Under the pieces are notes generated by a model. The model saw nothing but the letters and a program-made list of their open reading frames with translations. It was not told the DNA's origin and searched no databases. Both the position numbers and the translations under genes were made by a program. Shown in pieces: positions 10,301 to 19,757 of a stretch of 64,000 nucleotides of DNA (position 1 is the first letter of the stretch; every line of letters begins with the position of its first letter). Origin of the DNA: Geomesophilobacter sediminis (GTDB lineage Bacteria; Desulfobacterota; Desulfuromonadia; Geobacterales; Geobacteraceae); assembly GCF_016458275.1 (NCBI RefSeq), contig NZ_JAEMHM010000011.1, positions 1-64,000 of the forward strand, in the 5' to 3' direction.

Positions 10301-10890
10301 ATGTCCCCGATGCGCAAGAGATTCTGCCGGGTCGACTCGATCTTCTTGAGAGCTACGACCTTGCGCGCCTTGAACTTGGTGACCCCGGCCGCCTCTTCGA
10401 TGAGGAAGCGGCGTTCCTCCGGCTTGGCATGGAGGATCATCCCGATCTTCCCCTGCTCGATGATCGAGTAGGCGCGGGCGCCGATACCGGTGTCCATGAA
10501 CAGTTCGGCGACGTCGAGCAGGCGGCACGGGATCTTGTTGATGAGGTAGTCGCTCTCGCCGTCCCGGTAGAGGCGGCGGGTTACCTGGATTTCGGTGAAG
10601 TTGAGGTATTTGGCGGGAACGCGTCCGTCCTCGGTGGAGAAGACCAGGGAGACCTCGGCCATCCCCAGCGGCTTCCGGTACTCGGTGCCGTTGAAGATGA
10701 TGTCTTCCATCGCCTTGCCGCGCAGGTTCTTGGCGGACTGCTCCCCCATCACCCAGCGGATGGCATCCACGACGTTGGACTTGCCGCAGCCGTTGGGACC
10801 GACGATGGAGGTGATGGCCTGGTTGAATTCGAGGGAGACCTTGTCCTGGAAGGATTTGAAGCCGAGGATTTCGAGACGCTTTATCTTCAT
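7360..10890 (-). CDS. smc: Chromosome partition protein SMC
   Basis: ATPase that compacts and segregates the chromosome; 1176 residues, normal for bacterial SMC. Order: Walker A GPNGCGKSNVVDAIRWVMG near residue 32; long coiled coil; hinge around residues 500-650 (GYGQGVRSVLLADRF, VESVLGERLQYLL); returning coiled coil rich in E, R and A; then the ABC signature LLSGGEKALTAVAL and Walker B FCLLDEVDAPLDDAN at the C-terminus. The frame extends to 10983, but the extension is proline/arginine-rich spacer. The ATG at 10890 gives the family start MKIKRLEILGFKSFQ. No scpA or scpB is nearby. Confidence 0.97.
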   Translation of the reverse strand: MKIKRLEILGFKSFQDKVSLEFNQAITSIVGPNGCGKSNVVDAIRWVMGEQSAKNLRGKAMEDIIFNGTEYRKPLGMAEVSLVFSTEDGRVPAKYLNFTEIQVTRRLYRDGESDYLINKIPCRLLDVAELFMDTGIGARAYSIIEQGKIGMILHAKPEERRFLIEEAAGVTKFKARKVVALKKIESTRQNLLRIGDIVTEIKRQMNGLQRQAKRAERFREVRQELREIELGFAAKGHRKLQEERKTLEQEVAKHQEAFAALSASLSSAEMEIEKRKFLLAETERQLAAAQEEIFRLKGELQGGENRLEFQRRELANLEKQGERFREELEGLKSQLAAAQAELVALSDQERSLQTDLAREAEELENREALLEEMTLAESSVTRELDEARRAVFTAISESTQAGNQIVAGEKRLAGLSDRIAANQRERVLLGERLAEASDHASQLTGELDTLNRRKTESEEELLLLNSREVELRKAQEACEKELAHKREELSGLSSRLKSLKELEEQLAGYGQGVRSVLLADRFKGIPFTLLADAIEVEEAYEVPVESVLGERLQYLLCTSSNHALDALNHLKGNGGRASFVTAPPVHFGAPAAAPQCEPLLAKVKVKRDLAPYIEPLLAGAYLAADLQDALKKGESYPGCCFVTPDGDTVHAGGILNGGSPEAAGPGIIHKKREIRELTTRVTELGEEVEALAAAREKRREEIKEVEAERGELRQALHRLEIQIVNTGKDRQSRLAEQARLEENASIREMEEDQLTEERESVTKELAEVAARKAAAEERKVQLEQNVEALMQRLQGSRFEIEEARELVTSLKVRVAALKEKGESVQRGRKRVEGLTADLTARITTRSKDLEGAGGERGRLEKAIQEGESAIAATLKNLEKAEQALVAVRERFEADSTALREEETRLKGGNSEAIALRDGINAGQLRLSELAMQVSHLEETLSEKYRMQVGEVLDRYGRQEWDETERGSRRAELQKVIDEMGEVNLMAIDEFKAMEERYDFLSAQKVDLEESMNSLQKAIQKINRTTRKRFLETFQLVNEKFQQIFPRLFCGGHAELRLTDEEDLLTTGLEIVVQPPGKKLQNVSLLSGGEKALTAVALIFSIFLIKPSPFCLLDEVDAPLDDANIGRFNEMVREMSANSQFIIITHNRSTMAVADTLYGVTMEEPGVSKLVSVRLNC

Positions 10891-10983
10891 GGGGCCGTCA
10901 TAGTAACAGAGAGGAAGATTTTGTGTAAAGAATTTCTGGGGGTCGGGGATCCGGGGTCGGGGGGCGGGGCGAGGCTGTGGCAC

Positions 10984-11022
10984 CCATCCCCACCCTGCCC
11001 CTCTGCTTCAAGGAAAGGGGAC
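10984..11022. repeat. REP-like palindromic spacer element, copy 2
   Basis: CCATCCCCACCCTGCC followed by CCTCTGCTTCAAGGAAAGGGG; a diverged copy of the CCTCACCC/CTCTCC…GGAGAGG element seen at 2035. Confidence 0.5.
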
Positions 11023-11089
11023 GTTACCGGCGACGGCGCCGACCAGGAGCCGCTTTTTTGCAGGTGACGGATATCTTGGGCAGATACGC

Positions 11090-11119
11090 AAAAAAAGGCA
11101 CGGTTGCCCGTGCCTTTTT
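11090..11119 (-). terminator. Terminator of the rpsM/rpoA/rplQ gene set
   Basis: Seven-bp stem GGCACGG (11097-11103) and CCGTGCC (11108-11114) with a 4-base loop. On the minus strand it is followed by a seven-T run (A run at 11090-11096). The plus side also has five Ts, so it may work in both directions. It closes the long ribosomal transcript 24 bases past rplQ. Confidence 0.9.
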
Positions 11120-11142
11120 CCATTTCTGCTATGTGCCGGGGA

Positions 11143-11655
11143 TTACTCCTCGGTTTTTTCCTCAGCCGGTGCTTCGACCGGTGCCGCTTCGGCGGCCGGA
11201 GCGGCTTCGACGACAACCGGCTCAGGAGCAGCCGGTGCGGCCGGTGCAGCTTTGACGGCTTTTTTCGCCGGCTTGGCAGCAGCCTTCTTCGGCTTCATCT
11301 CTTCTTCCACCAGTTCGATGATGGAAACCGGAGCGGTGTCGCCCGGGCGGATGCCGAGCTTGATGATCCGGGTGTAGCCGCCGGGACGGTCAGCATACTT
11401 CGGCGCGATGGTCGTGAAAAGCTTGGTCACGACCTTCTTGTCGCGGATGTAGGCGGCCGCCTGACGAGTGGCGTGCAGATCGCCCTTCTTACCCAGGGTG
11501 ATCATCTTTTCCGCGATGGAACGGAGTTCCTTCGCTTTGGCATCGGTGGTGGTAATGCGACCGTGCTCCAGAAAGGAGGTAACCATGTTCCTGAACATGG
11601 CGATCCTGTGGCTCGTGGTCCTTCCTAATCTTCTACCCGCGTTTCCGTGACGCAT
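11143..11655 (-). CDS. rplQ: 50S ribosomal protein L17 with Ala/Pro/Glu-rich tail
   Basis: Large-subunit protein near the exit tunnel; 170 residues. The first ~118 residues are ordinary L17 ([17 protein letters not shown] at the start, [17 protein letters not shown] in the middle). The last ~50 residues are a low-complexity A/P/E/K tail ([18 protein letters not shown] and similar) that the ~127-residue E. coli L17 lacks; function unknown, probably disordered. Last gene of the alpha set, 39 bases after rpoA and before a strong terminator. Confidence 0.96.
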   Translation of the reverse strand: MRHGNAGRRLGRTTSHRIAMFRNMVTSFLEHGRITTTDAKAKELRSIAEKMITLGKKGDLHATRQAAAYIRDKKVVTKLFTTIAPKYADRPGGYTRIIKLGIRPGDTAPVSIIELVEEEMKPKKAAAKPAKKAVKAAPAAPAAPEPVVVEAAPAAEAAPVEAPAEEKTEE

Positions 11656-11694
11656 ATCTTTTCACTTCCTTTCTAGTGTAAATGAGTAATGGTA

Positions 11695-12714
11695 CTACTC
11701 TTCCTTCTGCTCGCCCCGCAGCCGGCGCATGATCTCCGGATCCGGGAAGTTCTCGAGCTTCATGCCCAGGGTAAGCCCCATGTCGACCAGGATGTCCTTG
11801 ATCTCGTTCAGGGACTTGCGGCCGAAGTTCTGGGTCTTGAGCATCTCGGCTTCGGTCCGGGAGACCAGTTCGCCGATCAGCTTGATGCCGGCGTTCTTGA
11901 GGCAGTTGGCGGAACGGACCGACAGCTCGAGTTCGTCGACCGAACGGTAGAGGTTCTCGTTGAACCGCTCGCGCTCCTCTTCCGGCTCGGCCTCCTCCTG
12001 GGGCTCCACATCCTCGTCAAAGTTGATGAAGATATTGAGCTGATCCTTGAGGATCTTGGATGCGTAAGCCACGGCGTCCTGGGGCTTGACCGAACCGTCG
12101 GACCAGACCTCGATGGTGAGGCGGTCGTAGTCGGTGATCTGCCCGACGCGGGCGTTGGTGACGGTGAAGTTCACCTTGTGGATGGGGGAGAAGATTGCGT
12201 CGATCGGAATGGTCCCGACCGGGGCTTTCTCGTCGCGGTTGCGGTCGGCCGGGACGTACCCTTTGCCGAGCTTCACCATCATGTCCATCTCAAGGTTCGC
12301 GTCCTTGGAGCAGGTCGCGATGTGGTGCTCAGGGTTGAGGATCTCGACGTTCTGGTCGGTAAGGATGTCCTTCGCCTTGACGACCCCTTCCCCCTTCTGC
12401 ACGATCCGGATCATCCGCGGCTCGTTACCGTGCAGCTTGAGCCGGACCCCTTTCAGGTTCAGGATGATGTCGGTCATGTCCTCGGTGACACCGGGAACCG
12501 CGGAGAACTCGTGCAGCACCCCCTTGGCCCGGACGGAGACGATAGCCGCCCCCTGGAGCGAGGAGATGAGAACCCGACGCAGGCCGGTACCGAGGGTGGT
12601 ACCGAAGCCGCGCTCAAAAGGCTCCGCGAAGAATTTTCCGTATGTATTCGTAAGCGTCTCTGTTTCAACCTGAAGTTTCTTCGGTCTAATCAGGTCGCGC
12701 CAGTTTTTATACAT
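11695..12714 (-). CDS. rpoA: RNA polymerase alpha subunit
   Basis: Scaffold of RNA polymerase assembly and target of activators; 339 residues. The N-terminal dimerisation domain includes [18 protein letters not shown] near residue 40. A glutamate-rich linker ([17 protein letters not shown]) leads to the C-terminal domain with [20 protein letters not shown] and [13 protein letters not shown], the helix-hairpin-helix that contacts UP elements. ATG start; 32 bases after rpsD, 39 before rplQ: the standard alpha-operon order. Confidence 0.98.
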   Translation of the reverse strand: MYKNWRDLIRPKKLQVETETLTNTYGKFFAEPFERGFGTTLGTGLRRVLISSLQGAAIVSVRAKGVLHEFSAVPGVTEDMTDIILNLKGVRLKLHGNEPRMIRIVQKGEGVVKAKDILTDQNVEILNPEHHIATCSKDANLEMDMMVKLGKGYVPADRNRDEKAPVGTIPIDAIFSPIHKVNFTVTNARVGQITDYDRLTIEVWSDGSVKPQDAVAYASKILKDQLNIFINFDEDVEPQEEAEPEEERERFNENLYRSVDELELSVRSANCLKNAGIKLIGELVSRTEAEMLKTQNFGRKSLNEIKDILVDMGLTLGMKLENFPDPEIMRRLRGEQKEE

Positions 12715-12746
12715 TTAGATCCCCCTGTACAGGTGTTGTGCGCCCT

Positions 12747-13373
12747 TTACTTGGAGTAGAGTTCGACGATGAGCTGCTCCTGGATCGGCATGGTGATGTC
12801 TTCGCGGACCGGAAGCATCTTCATCGTCCCCTTGGCGGCGTCTTTGTCCAGCTCAAGCCACTGCGGGATACCCCGGCGGACGACAGCTTCGAGGGATTCG
12901 TTGATCGCGGTGATTTTGCGGCTCTTCTCGCGCAGCTGCAGCACCTCGCCCGGCTTGACCTGGATGGACGGAATGTTCACCTTGCGGCCGTTGAGGGTGA
13001 AGTGGCCGTGACGCACCAGCTGGCGCGCCTCGGTGCGGGAAGTAGCGAAGCCGAGACGGTAGACGACGTTGTCGAGCCTTCTCTCCAGGAGGAATAGAAG
13101 GTTTTCGCCGGTGACGCCCTTCATCCGGTCAGCGGTTTCGAAGTAGCCACGGAACTGTTTTTCGAGGATCCCGTAGATGCGGCGGACCTTCTGCTTTTCG
13201 CGCAGCTGAACGCCGTAGTCGGAAACTTTTACGCGGCCCTGACCGTGCTGCCCCGGGGGATAGCTCCGTCTCTTAATGGCACATTTATCGGTGAAGCAGC
13301 GCTCGCCCTTAAGAAACAGCTCAGCCCCTTCCCTTCTGCACAGCCTGCATACAGGCCCTGAATACCTAGCCAA
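12747..13373 (-). CDS. rpsD: 30S ribosomal protein S4 (zinc-binding form)
   Basis: Primary 16S rRNA binder that nucleates 30S assembly and in many bacteria autoregulates the alpha operon; 208 residues. The N-terminus carries cysteines in a C-x2-C … C-x5-C arrangement (CRLCRREG … CFTDKC), so this is a zinc-type S4. The S4 RNA-binding domain follows ([36 protein letters not shown]). The start is TTG with AAGGAGG upstream. A GC-rich hairpin lies in the 62-base gap from rpsK. Confidence 0.97.
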   Translation of the reverse strand: MARYSGPVCRLCRREGAELFLKGERCFTDKCAIKRRSYPPGQHGQGRVKVSDYGVQLREKQKVRRIYGILEKQFRGYFETADRMKGVTGENLLFLLERRLDNVVYRLGFATSRTEARQLVRHGHFTLNGRKVNIPSIQVKPGEVLQLREKSRKITAINESLEAVVRRGIPQWLELDKDAAKGTMKMLPVREDITMPIQEQLIVELYSK

Positions 13374-13400
13374 TTGATGACCTCCTTGATCCTATCCTTA

Positions 13401-13423
13401 CCTGGCCGCCTGCGGCGGCCAGG
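13401..13423 (-). other. Perfect GC-rich hairpin between rpsK and rpsD
   Basis: A 10-bp perfect stem, CCTGGCCGCC (13401-13410) and GGCGGCCAGG (13414-13423), with a 3-base loop and no T tract. It could be an RNA processing or translational control site just before rpsD. No family is recognised. Confidence 0.6.
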
Positions 13424-13435
13424 GATTTCGTTACC

Positions 13436-13831
13436 TTAGACCCTTCTTCTCTTCGGCGGACGGCACCCGTTGTGCGGAATCGGGGTTACGTCGCGGATGA
13501 AGCTCACCTGGAAGCCGGCAGCCTGCAGGGCGCGCAGCGCGCTCTCACGGCCGGAACCGGGGCCCTTCACATAGACTTCCAGGGAGCGCATGCCGTGCTC
13601 CTGAGCCTTGCGAGCGGCATCTTCCGCGGCAACCTGGGCAGCAAACGGAGTGCTCTTACGCGACCCCTTGAAGCCCTTGGCGCCGGAGGTGCACCAGGCG
13701 ACCACGTTACCGACCGGGTCGGTGATGGTGATCATGGTATTGTTGAACGTCGCCTGAATGTGGGCCACGCCGTTGGGAATGTTCTTTTTCTCTTTCTTCT
13801 TCTTAACGACCTTCTTAGCCGGGCTCGCCAT
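13436..13831 (-). CDS. rpsK: 30S ribosomal protein S11
   Basis: Platform protein of the small subunit lining the mRNA exit path; 131 residues. A lysine-rich N-terminus is followed by the conserved core [36 protein letters not shown] and the C-terminal signature [23 protein letters not shown] start; 15 bases after rpsM. Confidence 0.98.
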   Translation of the reverse strand: MASPAKKVVKKKKEKKNIPNGVAHIQATFNNTMITITDPVGNVVAWCTSGAKGFKGSRKSTPFAAQVAAEDAARKAQEHGMRSLEVYVKGPGSGRESALRALQAAGFQVSFIRDVTPIPHNGCRPPKRRRV

Positions 13832-13846
13832 TATCCCTCCAGTTTC

Positions 13847-14215
13847 CTATTTCTTCTTGCCGGCGACAGTACGAGCCGGTCCCTTCCGAGTGCGAGCATT
13901 GGTCTTGGTTCTCTGTCCGCGGACGGGGAGACCTTTGCGGTGACGCAGGCCACGGTAGCACCCGAGGTCCATGAGCCGCTTGATGCTCATCGAGATGTCA
14001 CGGCGCAGGTCGCCTTCCACCTTGACGTTCTTGTCGATATAGTCCCTGATCTTGGAAACCTCAGCCTCGGTGAGGTTGTCGCAGCGGGTATTCGTGTCAA
14101 TACCGGTTGCCGCGAGGATCTCCTGGGACAACGATCTGCCGATCCCGTAAATGTAGGTCAGCGCGATCTCGATTCTCTTATTTTTGGGTAGGTCTACCCC
14201 TGCGATACGTGCCAA
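13847..14215 (-). CDS. rpsM: 30S ribosomal protein S13
   Basis: Head protein of the 30S subunit that contacts the P-site tRNA and L5; 122 residues. Conserved [20 protein letters not shown] begins the protein; [20 protein letters not shown] and the basic tail end it. The start is TTG at 14215 with AGGAGGAG upstream. It follows rpmJ by 25 bases and opens the classical alpha set. Confidence 0.98.
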   Translation of the reverse strand: MARIAGVDLPKNKRIEIALTYIYGIGRSLSQEILAATGIDTNTRCDNLTEAEVSKIRDYIDKNVKVEGDLRRDISMSIKRLMDLGCYRGLRHRKGLPVRGQRTKTNARTRKGPARTVAGKKK

Positions 14216-14240
14216 TGCCCGCTCCTCCTATGGATTACTC

Positions 14241-14354
14241 TTAGCCCTGTCTCTGGGAATGCTTGGGAATCTCGCAAATAACACGCACGATGCCCTTACG
14301 CTTTACAATCTTGCATTTGACGCAGATTTTCTTAACCGATGCCCGAACCTTCAT
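14241..14354 (-). CDS. rpmJ: 50S ribosomal protein L36 (zinc-binding form)
   Basis: A 37-residue ribosomal protein too short for most ORF lists: [19 protein letters not shown], then [18 protein letters not shown]. Zinc ligands are C-x2-C, C and H (CVKC, C27, H32), so this is the C+ form. ATG with AAGGGGAAGG upstream. It lies between map and rpsM. infA, often found in this gap, is absent; only 34 bases separate map from rpmJ. Confidence 0.97.
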   Translation of the reverse strand: MKVRASVKKICVKCKIVKRKGIVRVICEIPKHSQRQG

Positions 14355-14388
14355 AGTTTTCCTTCCCCTTAAAAAGACAATTGCACTT

Positions 14389-15135
14389 TTAAAGTGTCGT
14401 CAGTATCTGCGGTCCCCGCTCGGTGACGGCTACCGTATGCTCGAAATGGGCGGAGAGCCCTCCGTCGCAGGTGACGGCGGTCCAGCCGTCCTTGAGCACC
14501 CGCACGTCGAAGCCCTTCTCGTTGATCATCGGCTCGATGGCGAGCACCATGCCGGCGCGGAGCTTGGGGCCCTTGCCGGGAGCGCCGAAGTTCGGGATCT
14601 GCGGCCCCTCGTGGAGCTCCTTCCCGATGCCATGGCCCACGAAATCGCGGACAACGGAAAAACCGCGGGCCTCGACGTAGGACTGGACCGCGTGCGAGAT
14701 GTCGGAAAGTCTGTTTCCGACGATCGCCGCCGCAATTGCAGCATCGAGGGATTCGCGGGTCGCCGCCAAAAGCCGCGTGGCGGTTTCGGAGATCTTCCCG
14801 ACCGGCAGTGTCACCGCGGCGTCGCCGTAAAAGCCGCCGTAGATGACCCCGTAGTCGAGGCTCACAATGTCGCCCGTGACGAGCACGCGCTCGGACGGCA
14901 TTCCGTGTACCACCTGCTCGTTGACCGAGCAACAAAGCGAATAGGGGTACCCGCTGTACCCCTTGAACGCCGGAACTGCCTTTCGCTTCCGGGTCTCGCG
15001 CTCGGCGAACTGGTCCAGTTCGATGAGCGACACCCCCGGTTTGACTATCTCTTGCAGCCCGGCGAGGATCTCGGCGACCATCCTGCCGGGAAGACGCATC
15101 TTGTCGATCTCGGCCGGTGACTTGAGGACGATCAC
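14389..15135 (-). CDS. map: Methionine aminopeptidase, type I
   Basis: Removes initiator methionine from new proteins; 248 residues, typical for type Ia enzymes. Metal ligands can be followed: D in [11 protein letters not shown] in [11 protein letters not shown] in [15 protein letters not shown] in [11 protein letters not shown] and E near the C-terminus in [11 protein letters not shown]. The start is GTG, only 2 bases after the adk stop, so translation is probably coupled; the Shine-Dalgarno is weak. It sits within the secY-adk-map-rpmJ run. Confidence 0.97.
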   Translation of the reverse strand: MIVLKSPAEIDKMRLPGRMVAEILAGLQEIVKPGVSLIELDQFAERETRKRKAVPAFKGYSGYPYSLCCSVNEQVVHGMPSERVLVTGDIVSLDYGVIYGGFYGDAAVTLPVGKISETATRLLAATRESLDAAIAAAIVGNRLSDISHAVQSYVEARGFSVVRDFVGHGIGKELHEGPQIPNFGAPGKGPKLRAGMVLAIEPMINEKGFDVRVLKDGWTAVTCDGGLSAHFEHTVAVTERGPQILTTL

Positions 15136-15137
15136 CG

Positions 15138-15782
15138 CTAACCCTGAATCTGGGCCAGGATCTCCGCCTGGACCCCGTCGACGGTGCCGAGCCCGTTTAC
15201 GCTGCGGAGCAGGCTGGCGTCGCGGTAGTAGGAGATCAGCGGGGCGGTCTGCTCTTCGTAGACCGTGAGCCGCTTCATGATCGTCTCTTCCTTGTCGTCT
15301 TCACGCTGGAAAAGAGCGCCGCCGCAGGCGTCGCAGATCCCTTCCAGTTTGGCCGGAGCGAACTTCACGTGGTAGACCGCGCCGCATTTAGCACAGGCGC
15401 GCCGCCCGGTAAGCCTGGTGAGAAGCTCCTGGGAGTCGACCGACAGGGAGATCACGTGGTCGATGCCGCGCTTGAGGCCGGCGAGCACCCCTTTCAGGGC
15501 GTCGGCCTGGGCCACGGTGCGGGGAAAGCCATCCAGGATGAAGCCGGGAGCGCAGTCCGCCTGGGCGAGCCGCTCCTCCACGATACCGATCACGACGGAA
15601 TCCGGAACCAGGGCGCCGGAATCCATGTAACGTTTGGCCTCGACCCCCATCGGGGTCTGCTCTTTAACGGCAGCCCGCAGTATATCGCCGGTGGATATCT
15701 GCGGGATCCCGAACTTCTCGATTAGCAGTTTTGCCTGCGTGCCTTTGCCAACCCCCGGAGGGCCCAGGAGAATCAGATTCAT
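15138..15782 (-). CDS. adk: Adenylate kinase with zinc-binding LID
   Basis: Interconverts ATP + AMP and 2 ADP; 214 residues. P-loop [14 protein letters not shown] at residues 7-20; NMP site [14 protein letters not shown] domain with CAKCGAVYH and later CDACGG, giving the four-cysteine zinc site of the long-type enzyme. ATG start, 10 bases after secY and 2 before map. Confidence 0.97.
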   Translation of the reverse strand: MNLILLGPPGVGKGTQAKLLIEKFGIPQISTGDILRAAVKEQTPMGVEAKRYMDSGALVPDSVVIGIVEERLAQADCAPGFILDGFPRTVAQADALKGVLAGLKRGIDHVISLSVDSQELLTRLTGRRACAKCGAVYHVKFAPAKLEGICDACGGALFQREDDKEETIMKRLTVYEEQTAPLISYYRDASLLRSVNGLGTVDGVQAEILAQIQG

Positions 15783-15792
15783 GAAGTCGCCT

Positions 15793-17100
15793 CTATTTCC
15801 GGCCCTGGATCCGGACGCCCTTCATGAACCCTTCGTAGCTGCGGGTGATGAGGTGCGCCTCGATCTGCGCCAAGGTATCCATGCCAACCCCTACCGCGAT
15901 GAGCAGCGCCGTGCCGCCGAAGTAGAAGGGGAGGTTGAACTTCCCGATCAGGATCGAAGGGAGGACGCAGACCGCCGAGATGTAGATGGCGCCGGCAAAC
16001 GTAAGCTTGGTAAGTACCGAGTCGAGGAAGTCGGAGGTTTCCTTGCCGGGACGGACCCCGGGAATGTAACCGCCCTGTTTCTTTACGTTATCCGCGACAT
16101 CGATCGGGTTGAAAGTCACAGCCGTATAGAAATAGCAGAAAAATACGATGAAGACAACATAAAAAACTTCGTAAAGCCAGTTCCCGGGGGTCAGGCTCTT
16201 CGAGGCCCGCTGTACCCAGGGGACGTTGATGAAGTTGCCGACGGTGGCCGGGAACATGATGATCGAAGAAGCGAAGATCGGCGGGATGACCCCGGCCATG
16301 TTCACCTTGAGCGGCAGGTGCGAGCTCTGCGCCCCGAAGGTCTTCAGCCCCACCACCCGCTTGGCGTAGTGGATCGGGATGCGGCGCTGGCCGCGCTCCA
16401 TGAAGACGACCGCCGCGATCACCGCGAACATGACCAGCGCGACGATGAGCAGGACGAAGATGGAAAGCTCCCCGGTCTTGATGAGCCGCGCCGAGTTCAT
16501 CAGCGCGGTCGGGATCCGGGCCACGATGCCGGCGAAGATGATCAGCGAGATGCCGTTGCCGATCCCCTTCTCGGACATCTGCTCGCCGAGCCACATGATG
16601 AAGGCGGTGCCGGCGGTCAGGGTCATCACGGTGAGGAGCCGGAAGCCCCATCCCGGATTGGGAACGACCAGCTCGCCGGCCGGTCCGCGCATCGCTTCCA
16701 GGCCGATCGAGATGCCGAAGGCCTGGACCACGGAGAGGACGACCGTCCCGTAGCGGGTGTACTGGATGATCTTCTTGCGCCCCGCCTCCCCTTCCTTGGC
16801 CAGCTTCTCCACCGACGGAACGACGACCTGGAGGAGCTGGAAGATGATGGAGGAGGAGATGTACGGCATGATGCCGAGGGCGAAGACGGTCAGCTTTTCC
16901 AAAGCCCCACCGGAGAACATGTCGAACATCCCGAGCAGGGTCCCCTGGGCCGCCTTGAAGAAGTGGGCCAGGGCCTGTGCGTCGATCCCGGGGGTCGGGA
17001 TGTGACACCCAACCCGGTAGACCGCCAGCATGCCAAGAGAGAAAAGGACTTTCTTTTTAAGCTCGGGAATCTTGAAAATGTTCTGGAAGGCTTCTATCAA
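15793..17100 (-). CDS. secY: Preprotein translocase subunit SecY
   Basis: Channel subunit of the Sec translocon in the inner membrane; 435 residues with ten membrane segments. Markers: [17 protein letters not shown] in the first segment, [18 protein letters not shown] in the second, and [14 protein letters not shown] in the cytoplasmic loop before TM8. The start is TTG at 17100 with GAGGAG upstream, 2 bases after rplO, so translation is coupled to L15. SecE is encoded near 42.5 kb. Confidence 0.98.
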   Translation of the reverse strand: MIEAFQNIFKIPELKKKVLFSLGMLAVYRVGCHIPTPGIDAQALAHFFKAAQGTLLGMFDMFSGGALEKLTVFALGIMPYISSSIIFQLLQVVVPSVEKLAKEGEAGRKKIIQYTRYGTVVLSVVQAFGISIGLEAMRGPAGELVVPNPGWGFRLLTVMTLTAGTAFIMWLGEQMSEKGIGNGISLIIFAGIVARIPTALMNSARLIKTGELSIFVLLIVALVMFAVIAAVVFMERGQRRIPIHYAKRVVGLKTFGAQSSHLPLKVNMAGVIPPIFASSIIMFPATVGNFINVPWVQRASKSLTPGNWLYEVFYVVFIVFFCYFYTAVTFNPIDVADNVKKQGGYIPGVRPGKETSDFLDSVLTKLTFAGAIYISAVCVLPSILIGKFNLPFYFGGTALLIAVGVGMDTLAQIEAHLITRSYEGFMKGVRIQGRK

Positions 17101-17102
17101 AA

Positions 17103-17543
17103 CTAGATCTCCTCGACAGAACCACCTGCAGCCTGGATTTTTTCGCGTGCGGTAGCGCTGAACTTGTGGGCCTTGATGGTAAGCGCCTTGGTGAGCTCAC
17201 CGTCGGCGAGGACCTTCACGCCGTCTTTGACGCCGGAGATGAAGCCGCCCTTGATGAGCGCATCGATATCGACCACGCTCCCCGCCTCGAAGGCGTCGAG
17301 CTGCCCGATGTTGACCAGGGCGTACTCTTTCTTGGTGAGCGGGGTGAAGCCGCGCTTGGGAAGCCTTCTGTGCATCGGCATCTGGCCGCCCTCGAACCCG
17401 GGCTTGACCGAGCCGCCGGAGCGGGCCTTCTGGCCCTTGTGGCCTTTGGTTGCGGTCTTGCCGTGGCCGGAGCCCGTGCCCCGCCCGATGCGCTTCCTGT
17501 TTTTCGTCGAACCGGCTGCCGGTTTAATAGTATTTAATTGCAT
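17103..17543 (-). CDS. rplO: 50S ribosomal protein L15
   Basis: Large-subunit assembly protein; 146 residues from the chosen start. Conserved GS-rich N-terminus: [20 protein letters not shown], then [18 protein letters not shown]. The frame stays open to 17582, but that extension is translated from the heptad-repeat spacer; the ATG at 17543 with AGGTGAGAT upstream gives the normal start [12 protein letters not shown]. Unusually, 105 bases separate it from rpmD, where neighbours are 20-30 apart. Confidence 0.97.
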   Translation of the reverse strand: MQLNTIKPAAGSTKNRKRIGRGTGSGHGKTATKGHKGQKARSGGSVKPGFEGGQMPMHRRLPKRGFTPLTKKEYALVNIGQLDAFEAGSVVDIDALIKGGFISGVKDGVKVLADGELTKALTIKAHKFSATAREKIQAAGGSVEEI

Positions 17544-17561
17544 GATCTCACCTTTAGATTC

Positions 17562-17640
17562 AGTTCGAAGTTCAGGGTTCACGGTTCCGAGTTATCGCCT
17601 TTGGTTTCCAACTCCGAACTTTGAACGTAGAACGTTGAAC
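17562..17640. repeat. Period-7 inverted array (GTTCnnn/GAACnnn), copy A
   Basis: Between rplO and rpmD. The left arm has GTTC units every 7 bases, with variable triplets GAA, AGG, ACG and CGA; after a ~16-base loop the right arm has matching GAAC units. The tetrads can pair across the loop, but most triplets do not. It occupies nearly the whole of an otherwise oversized spacer. Confidence 0.85.
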
Positions 17641-17648
17641 CTCGCTCT

Positions 17649-17828
17649 TTACTCTTCGACCTTGACGAGGTGGGCCACTTTGCGGATCATCCCGCGGATC
17701 TCCGGGGTGTCCTGAAGCACCACGCTCTTCTCGCGCTTCTTGAGCCCCAGCCCGAGGAGCGTACCCTTCATGCTCTCCGGTTGCCCGATGTGGCTACGTA
17801 CCAGGGTTACCTTGAGTTCTGCTGCCAT
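17649..17828 (-). CDS. rpmD: 50S ribosomal protein L30
   Basis: A 59-residue protein: [20 protein letters not shown], then [39 protein letters not shown]. Pattern and length are those of bacterial L30, a peripheral large-subunit protein. ATG with AAGGAGC upstream; 26 bases after rpsE, the standard position. Followed by the heptad-array spacer before rplO. Confidence 0.97.
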   Translation of the reverse strand: MAAELKVTLVRSHIGQPESMKGTLLGLGLKKREKSVVLQDTPEIRGMIRKVAHLVKVEE

Positions 17829-17854
17829 TTCATAAGCTCCTTAAAGGGTATTCC

Positions 17855-18346
17855 CTACTGCTCGGCGAGACCGCGACGCGCCATGAGCTCCTCGGCGGTC
17901 TTCAGTCGGGCCAGGCCCGCGAAAGCAGCCTTCACCACGTTGTGCGGGTTGTTGGACCCGAGGCACTTGGCGAGGATGTTGTGGAGACCTGCGCTCTCGA
18001 AGACGGCGCGGGCGGCGCCGCCGGCGATCACCCCGGTACCGGGGGATGCAGGCATCATGAGGACCTTGCCGGCCCCGAAGCGCCCTTCGATGTCGAACGG
18101 GATGGTCTGACCGGCCACGATGGGAACCTTGATCAGGTTCTTCTTCGCCTGCTCGACCCCCTTGCGGATCGCCTCGGGAACCTCGTTGGCCTTGCCCAGG
18201 CCGTAGCCTACGTAGCCGTTGCCGTCACCGACCACGACCAGCGCGGAGAAGCTGAAGCGGCGGCCGCCCTTGACGACCTTCGCAACGCGGCTGATATGGA
18301 CGACGCGGTCCGTAAGATTCAATTCACTGGCATTTATCTTAAGCAA
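17855..18346 (-). CDS. rpsE: 30S ribosomal protein S5
   Basis: Small-subunit protein at the mRNA entry site, important for accuracy; 163 residues. The dsRNA-binding-like N-terminal domain has [20 protein letters not shown] and [20 protein letters not shown]; the C-terminal domain has [20 protein letters not shown]. The start is TTG at 18346 with AAGGAGG upstream. Between rplR and rpmD. Confidence 0.98.
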   Translation of the reverse strand: MLKINASELNLTDRVVHISRVAKVVKGGRRFSFSALVVVGDGNGYVGYGLGKANEVPEAIRKGVEQAKKNLIKVPIVAGQTIPFDIEGRFGAGKVLMMPASPGTGVIAGGAARAVFESAGLHNILAKCLGSNNPHNVVKAAFAGLARLKTAEELMARRGLAEQ

Positions 18347-18366
18347 AGCATTCCTCCTTACCTGTC

Positions 18367-18738
18367 CTAGAAGGACAGACCGTTTTCGCGTGCGGCCTCG
18401 GCCAGCGCCTTGATCCTGCCGTGATAAAGGAAACCGTTGCGGTCGAAGACGACCTGGCTGATTTCCTTCTCGAGGGCCTTCTTGGCGATGGCGGCACCTA
18501 CTTTAGCGGCCGCATCCACGTTCCCGGTGTAGGAAAGCTCAGAGGCTACCCCGTCCTGGACGGTCGAGGCAGCGACCAGGCAGGCGCCGGTCGTGTCGTC
18601 GATCAGCTGCGCGTAGATGTGACGCGCGCTTTTGAAGACGTTCAGTCTGGGGCGGGCCGGCGTACCGGTAACCTTCTTCCGGACCCGGGTCTGACGCTTC
18701 AGACGGGATTCCTTCTTTTTCTGTGCGAGAGAACTCAC
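18367..18738 (-). CDS. rplR: 50S ribosomal protein L18
   Basis: Binds 5S rRNA with L5; 123 residues. Basic N-terminus ([17 protein letters not shown]), then [20 protein letters not shown] and the C-terminal [23 protein letters not shown] start with AAGGAG upstream; 24 bases after rplF. Confidence 0.98.
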   Translation of the reverse strand: MSSLAQKKKESRLKRQTRVRKKVTGTPARPRLNVFKSARHIYAQLIDDTTGACLVAASTVQDGVASELSYTGNVDAAAKVGAAIAKKALEKEISQVVFDRNGFLYHGRIKALAEAARENGLSF

Positions 18739-18762
18739 GGCACTTCTCCTTAGCGTTGCGTG

Positions 18763-19302
18763 CTATTTTTTACCGGTCTTGCCGGCTTTTCTCAGTATGG
18801 TCTCGTCCGCGTACTTGACGCCCTTCCCTTTGTAGGGCTCCGGGGCGCGGAAGCTGCGGATCTTGGCGGCGGTCTGGCCGACCACCTCCTTGTCGATCCC
18901 CATCACCTTCACCTTGGTCATCTTCTCCACCTCAACGGTGATCCCTTTGGGGAGCTGGAAGTTGATCGGGTGGGAGTAGCCCAGGGCGAGGTTGAGTACG
19001 TCGCCCTTGACCTCGGCGCGGTAACCGACGCCGTTGATCTCGAGCAGGGACTCGAACCCCTTCGAGACCCCGACCACCATGTTGTTGATCAGGGTACGGA
19101 CCAATCCGTGGGCGGAGCGGGATTTGATGGAATCATCCACGCGGGTGACGACGACCTGGCCGTCGGCGACCTCGACGTTGACGCCGTCGGTCAGGCTCCG
19201 GGAGAGGGAACCTTTCGGTCCCTGCACCTGGATCTCCGGGGCGTTGTATATGACCTTCACCCCCGCGGGAAGCGCGATGGGGAGTTTTCCGATTCTTGAC
19301 AT
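18763..19302 (-). CDS. rplF: 50S ribosomal protein L6
   Basis: Large-subunit protein at the factor-binding region; 179 residues. Begins [15 protein letters not shown]; two related domains, with [16 protein letters not shown] in the first and the C-terminal signature [23 protein letters not shown] start; 25 bases after rpsH and 24 before rplR. Confidence 0.98.
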   Translation of the reverse strand: MSRIGKLPIALPAGVKVIYNAPEIQVQGPKGSLSRSLTDGVNVEVADGQVVVTRVDDSIKSRSAHGLVRTLINNMVVGVSKGFESLLEINGVGYRAEVKGDVLNLALGYSHPINFQLPKGITVEVEKMTKVKVMGIDKEVVGQTAAKIRSFRAPEPYKGKGVKYADETILRKAGKTGKK

Positions 19303-19327
19303 GCGAAGCTCCTTAAAGCGTTTTTGG

Positions 19328-19726
19328 CTACCAGACCGTGCAGAGGACCTCTCCGCCGATGTTGAGCTCGCGGGCGGTCTTGTCGGTGATCAGACCCTTG
19401 GAGGTGGAAAGCACCGCGATCCCGAGCCCGTTCTTCACCTTCTTGATCTTGTCGGCGTTCACGTAGACCCTGCCGCCGGGCTTGCTCACCCGCTTGATCT
19501 CGTTGATGACCGGGTCCTTCTCGTCGATGAACTTGAGGTAGACCCGCAGGATTCCCTGCTTGTTGTCCTGGATCACCTTGAAGTTCTTGATGAACCCCTC
19601 GGCCCGCAGGACGGTGGCGAGGCTCACCTTCATGTTCGAGGAAGGAATATCCACTTTCTGGTGTTTAGCCATGCCAGCATTCCGGATACGGGTAAGCATG
19701 TCGGCTATGGGATCTGTCATGCACAT
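19328..19726 (-). CDS. rpsH: 30S ribosomal protein S8
   Basis: Central-domain 16S rRNA binder and, in E. coli, translational regulator of the spc operon; 132 residues. [15 protein letters not shown] at the N-terminus and [20 protein letters not shown] near the C-terminus. The ATG at 19726 has AGGAG 8 bases upstream; a second ATG two codons on (19720) is also possible. Confidence 0.97.
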   Translation of the reverse strand: MCMTDPIADMLTRIRNAGMAKHQKVDIPSSNMKVSLATVLRAEGFIKNFKVIQDNKQGILRVYLKFIDEKDPVINEIKRVSKPGGRVYVNADKIKKVKNGLGIAVLSTSKGLITDKTARELNIGGEVLCTVW

Positions 19727-19757
19727 ACAAACAACTCCTTAATCAAAATCGGTCTGT

